Shown piece by piece: positions 6,209-8,604 of a stretch of DNA of 8,604 nt. Under the pieces are notes generated by a model. It searched no databases. It saw nothing but the letters and a program-made list of their open reading frames with translations, and was not told where the DNA came from. The first letter of the stretch is position 1, and each line of letters opens with the position of its first letter. Position numbers and translations under genes: made by a program. The stretch is from Firmicutes bacterium CAG:145 (GTDB lineage: Bacteria > Bacillota > Clostridia > Peptostreptococcales > Anaerovoracaceae), in the NCBI GenBank assembly GCA_000435715.1, contig FR882601.1:236042-244645 (forward strand), written 5' to 3'.

Positions 6209-8278
6209 TCAACCTTTTTCTTCTATCATCTTGTGATATTCTATCTGGCCGTCAAAAGAAAATCCCGCTGCGCCGTGAATATCGTTTCTAAATATCATTA
6301 TACTATTTTCACGGCACTTTTCAATTACTTTCGGGTCGGGATGTCCGTAATTATTTTTGCCCACCTGTATCACGCACATCTTTGGCGACACCGCCTCAAG
6401 AAAGCTGTCGCAAGTGCTTCCTGCGCTTCCGTGATGCCCTATCTTGAGTATATCTGCTTTTAGTTTATCGGTACCACGATAGAAGTCCATCATCTCTCTT
6501 TCTCCTTTTTCATCAAGGTCTCCTGTGATCAGTATCTTATAGCCGTCATAAGACAACATGAATACAGAACAATTCTCATTCTCGTCCTGTCCTTCGACCA
6601 CTTTCAGAGGCCAGAGAGTCTCAATCGTAATGTTCTCATCTATTTCAAAAGATGTGCCTGCCGTAAGGCCTGATTTAATCTCGCCGATCATCCCTTCCTC
6701 CTCCAGTTCTTCTATACCTCTGTAGTGATCGGTATGCAGATGGGTAGCCACCGCCATATCCACTCTGCTGCACCCGTTTTTGAGGAGGTATGGTTTGAGT
6801 GTGTTTTTGCCCACATTATAATTTATATTTCCGCCCCCGTCTATGAGCACATCTGTCTCGTCCGCTCTTATATGTATGCAGTCTCCCTGTCCCACATCGA
6901 CAAATATAAGATCATCCTCTCCTATGGGGCAGTAAGTGAGGATTCCCGAGAGAAGTGAAGAGATCAGAAATAAACTCATCACTGCTGTTATCCTTTTTTT
7001 CTGTCCTCTCAAAAACATGATTTCAAAAGACTCGGAGGCCAGAAAAAAGACTGTCATATAAAACAGTAATATGACAAACAGCGGCGGACTCTTAACATCT
7101 ATAGCCCCGCTTCCGGAAAGCGCCGAGAATTCATTTATTTTTTCCGTCAATAAGGACAGGGCCGCCGTCACCTGGCCGAGTATTCCTATATCCATGCCTA
7201 TGCAAAACAGGCAAAAGCCCAAAGCTGCCAGAGGCATCAGGATGCCTACAAGATATACCACCGGAATATTGGCGGCAAAAGAAGTAAGAGAAAAGGAATT
7301 GAAGCAATAGATCTGATAAGGTATCAATCCTGCGCTGGCCGCTATCATGACTGCAGCAAAATCAGGTATTTTTTTGCTTATATGAGGGAGAAAAAACGAT
7401 ATGGATAAAGCCGCCATAAAGGACATCTGAAAGCCTGTATTAAATATCACGTATGGGTTGCGAAGTATAAGAATCAGAGCTACTCCGCTCATAGCAGTAA
7501 CCATGTCATATCTTCTGTCCCAATACTCTGCCGCTGTCTTTATCCCTATCATCCCGGACGCTCTGGCTACAGACGGACTCCACGATGCCAGTGTCCCCGC
7601 CGAAAAAAGCACAAAGGCCGTGACGGCTAAACGAATCTTGCCGGGTCTTCTTCCCATGATCTTGCCGATCATGCCGTACAGTATCCCTATATGCAGGCCG
7701 CTGACTGCAAGAACGTGGGCAGTTCCGCTGATCCTGAAATTCTCATAGACGCCTTCATCCAAAAGTGAAGTGTCTCCGAAGAGGATCCCGGCCGTAAGGC
7801 CCCTGGCCTCTCCGGGAAGGCTTTCGATGAATCTTTCCTTATTTTTCATCAGAGATCTTTCTAATTTATATATCAGGAGATCTCTGCCCCAAACTATCTC
7901 AAACGAATCTATATCAGCTACAGCCCATATGCCGCAGCTCTTGAGATATTTTCTGTAATCAAAGCATCCTGGATTTCTGCGTCCCTGAGGATCCTCCATC
8001 ACAGAGTTAAATTTTATAACGCGCTTATAAAGATCCTGAGGATCATCGATAATCCCGTAATAAGACAACAATACTTTGCTGCCTGCTGCTTCGAATAATC
8101 TCACCTCAATCTTATAGCCTTCATTTTTTCTTTCTATAGACTCTATACGTCCCGAATATGACGAGGGACTTCCCATCACCTTCTGTATGTCGTCGTTACC
8201 CGGCATCTTACCAGCCATATCGGCAAAACTTATAACTGCCACAGTCAAAAGCACTGTGAAAAACAGTTTTCTTCTCAT
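6209..8278 (-). CDS. comEC: ComEC/Rec2 DNA internalisation protein
   Basis: Membrane channel that carries transforming single-stranded DNA across the cytoplasmic membrane. The 689-aa product is somewhat shorter than B. subtilis ComEC (about 776). In order: an N-terminal hydrophobic segment (residues 6-18), an extracellular OB-like domain with the family motif NPGCFDYRKYLKSCGIWA (two Cys that may pair), the Competence domain starting with TAHVLAVSGLHIGILYG (186-202) and several membrane spans to about 450, then a metallo-beta-lactamase domain with DVGQGD (461-466), DGGG, zinc-ligand motif HLHTDH (513-518), GDLD (586-589) and GHHGS (614-618). All metal ligands are intact, consistent with the proposed nuclease role of that domain. 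Start ATG 8278 has AGAGGAG 5 nt upstream; GTG 8293 has no Shine-Dalgarno and would put five residues before it. First gene of the five-gene block, behind a strong promoter. ComEA is not in the window. Confidence 0.94.
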   Translation of the reverse strand: MRRKLFFTVLLTVAVISFADMAGKMPGNDDIQKVMGSPSSYSGRIESIERKNEGYKIEVRLFEAAGSKVLLSYYGIIDDPQDLYKRVIKFNSVMEDPQGRRNPGCFDYRKYLKSCGIWAVADIDSFEIVWGRDLLIYKLERSLMKNKERFIESLPGEARGLTAGILFGDTSLLDEGVYENFRISGTAHVLAVSGLHIGILYGMIGKIMGRRPGKIRLAVTAFVLFSAGTLASWSPSVARASGMIGIKTAAEYWDRRYDMVTAMSGVALILILRNPYVIFNTGFQMSFMAALSISFFLPHISKKIPDFAAVMIAASAGLIPYQIYCFNSFSLTSFAANIPVVYLVGILMPLAALGFCLFCIGMDIGILGQVTAALSLLTEKINEFSALSGSGAIDVKSPPLFVILLFYMTVFFLASESFEIMFLRGQKKRITAVMSLFLISSLLSGILTYCPIGEDDLIFVDVGQGDCIHIRADETDVLIDGGGNINYNVGKNTLKPYLLKNGCSRVDMAVATHLHTDHYRGIEELEEEGMIGEIKSGLTAGTSFEIDENITIETLWPLKVVEGQDENENCSVFMLSYDGYKILITGDLDEKGEREMMDFYRGTDKLKADILKIGHHGSAGSTCDSFLEAVSPKMCVIQVGKNNYGHPDPKVIEKCRENSIMIFRNDIHGAAGFSFDGQIEYHKMIEEKG
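6213..6219 (-). promoter_or_regulatory. Ribosome binding site of holA, deciding its start
   Basis: AAAAAGG on the minus strand lies inside the last codons of comEC. It directly abuts the TTG at 6212 but is 6 nt from ATG 6206, supporting ATG 6206. Translation of holA is probably coupled to comEC, since the two coding regions are separated by only 2 nt. Confidence 0.6.
7850..7886. repeat. 9-bp perfect inverted repeat inside comEC
   Basis: CAGAGATCT (7850-7858) and AGATCTCTG (7878-7886) are exact reverse complements separated by 19 nt. They lie in the comEC coding region, at about codons 131-143. An mRNA hairpin is possible, but no function is implied and coding chance could explain it. Confidence 0.5.
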
Positions 8279-8283
8279 CAGAA

Positions 8284-8290
8284 CTCCTCT
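8284..8290 (-). promoter_or_regulatory. comEC: Ribosome binding site of comEC, deciding its start
   Basis: AGAGGAG on the minus strand is 5 nt before ATG 8278. It favours this ATG over the in-frame GTG at 8293, which lies upstream of the site. Confidence 0.7.
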
Positions 8291-8312
8291 CACGGGCGCC
8301 CCATCTTTTTAC

Positions 8313-8341
8313 ATTATATTCCATTTCATTTCTTTTTTCAA
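8313..8341 (-). promoter_or_regulatory. Sigma-A type promoter of the comEC-holA-transporter-hydrogenase operon
   Basis: Read on the minus strand: -35 TTGAAA (8341-8336), a 17-nt spacer, and a consensus -10 TATAAT (8318-8313). Transcription would start near 8306, giving a leader of about 28 nt with the AGAGGAG site. Near-consensus boxes at ideal spacing suggest substantial housekeeping expression rather than strict activator dependence. Confidence 0.85.
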
Positions 8342-8379
8342 TGTAAAAGTGAAATTTATAAGTGCATTTTGGTTTTTGC

Positions 8380-8408
8380 TTAACTTTGATACGATTATAT
8401 GGTATAAT
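8380..8408 (+). promoter_or_regulatory. Extended -10 promoter of the plus-strand gene at 8441
   Basis: -10 TATAAT at 8403-8408 is preceded by TGG, giving an extended -10 (TGnTATAAT). A partial -35 TTAACT (8380-8385, four of six consensus bases) is 17 nt upstream. The start point would fall near 8415, leaving a leader of about 25 nt. Confidence 0.8.
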
Positions 8409-8426
8409 GAGAGAGATTATGGCAGA

Positions 8427-8437
8427 AAGTAGGTGAT
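8427..8437 (+). promoter_or_regulatory. Strong ribosome binding site selecting a TTG start
   Basis: AAGTAGGTGAT matches 10 of 11 bases of AAGGAGGTGAT, the complement of the 16S rRNA 3' end. It is placed 3 nt before TTG 8441, which is normal spacing counted from its AGG core. This supports TTG as the true start. Confidence 0.7.
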
Positions 8438-8440
8438 AAT

Positions 8441-8604
8441 TTGAGTAATTACAAAGATCCAAAGGATTCGAATCAGCCTAAAAACGATGAAACCATTCAT
8501 AGATCAAGAACTAAAAACAAGAAATCGAAATCCGGACTTTCCGGTAAGTTTTCTTCTAAATCACGTAAAAAACGCAGTGAAAAAAGCGCAGAAGCGGCAG
8601 CCGC
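8441..8604 (+). CDS. N-terminal end of an unidentified basic, Ser/Lys-rich protein (3' truncated by window edge)
   Basis: An open frame runs from TTG 8441 to the window end (54 codons plus 2 nt) behind a good promoter and an excellent ribosome binding site. The start MSNYKDPKDSNQ is followed by a run rich in Lys, Arg and Ser (for example KNKKSKSGLSGK, SRKKRSEK) and then an Ala-rich stretch. There is no signal peptide, membrane span or catalytic motif yet. Such disordered basic N-termini are common as cytoplasmic tails of class A penicillin-binding proteins and of other single-pass membrane proteins in Firmicutes, so a PBP1A-like protein is one guess. That is inference from composition only; a cytoplasmic nucleic-acid-binding protein is equally compatible. 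It is divergent from comEC. The coding call is good; the product is unknown. Confidence 0.75.
   Translation, partial: MSNYKDPKDSNQPKNDETIHRSRTKNKKSKSGLSGKFSSKSRKKRSEKSAEAAA

Larger units (their letters stand above)
8279..8440. promoter_or_regulatory. Divergent intergenic region between comEC operon and the plus-strand gene
   Basis: A 162-nt AT-rich spacer with one sigma-A promoter facing each way (listed separately). It also holds an 8-bp GGGCGCCC palindrome (8294-8301), which stands out as GC-rich and falls in the predicted comEC leader. I see no riboswitch, tRNA or ComK-type box that I could defend. Confidence 0.75.

Noticed and set aside
8419..8436. Tiny ATG-to-TGA frame just before the TTG start at 8441
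   Set aside because: It is only five codons, has no ribosome binding site, and ends inside the Shine-Dalgarno of the real gene. A leader-peptide role cannot be supported.
8279..8440. ComK box or competence-specific sigma site before comEC
   Set aside because: I could not identify a defensible paired AAAA-N5-TTTT arrangement; the sigma-A boxes alone explain the region.
8208..8462. 84-codon minus-strand frame across the intergenic region
   Set aside because: It overlaps the comEC start in another frame, crosses both promoters, and shows no coding character.

Overview
The window reads as chromosomal DNA of an anaerobic, fermentative Gram-positive bacterium, most likely in Clostridia. Reasons: an [FeFe]-hydrogenase of the multi-cluster clostridial type, a ComEC–HolA gene pair in the order usual for Firmicutes, strong AGGAGG-type ribosome binding sites, textbook sigma-A promoters, and heavy use of AGA/AGG and ATA codons. 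Genus or family cannot be fixed from the sequence alone.

Layout. Positions 1-616 (+) hold the 3' end of recN (recombinational repair ATPase). A hairpin at 626-660 separates it from a convergent block. The minus strand from 8278 down to 668 then carries five tightly packed genes with overlaps or a 3-nt gap: comEC (DNA uptake channel), holA (DNA polymerase III delta subunit), an EamA/DMT-family transporter, an FAD/NAD(P) oxidoreductase that fuses a NuoF-type iron-sulfur domain to a GltD-like module, and a catalytic-type [FeFe]-hydrogenase. A strong promoter (8313-8341, minus) sits before comEC and no internal gap is large enough to demand another promoter, so all five can be read as one operon. 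Positions 8279-8440 are a divergent promoter region, and at 8441 a plus-strand gene starts with TTG and runs off the end. Its first 54 residues are very basic and hydrophilic, and its identity is not recognisable.

How the genes work together. The two 3' genes form a clear pair: the oxidoreductase should oxidise or reduce NAD(P)(H) at its FAD and pass electrons through iron-sulfur clusters to the hydrogenase, which makes or consumes H2. This resembles the poorly characterised 'glutamate synthase-linked' (group A2) [FeFe]-hydrogenases, and the SfrAB-type architecture, rather than the classical HydABC trimer: no NuoE-like subunit and no NuoF FMN/NADH domain is present in the window. The two 5' genes are DNA-processing genes whose pairing is widely conserved. 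Their transcriptional linkage to a hydrogenase is the most unusual feature of the locus. No mobile element, CRISPR array, rRNA or tRNA was seen.
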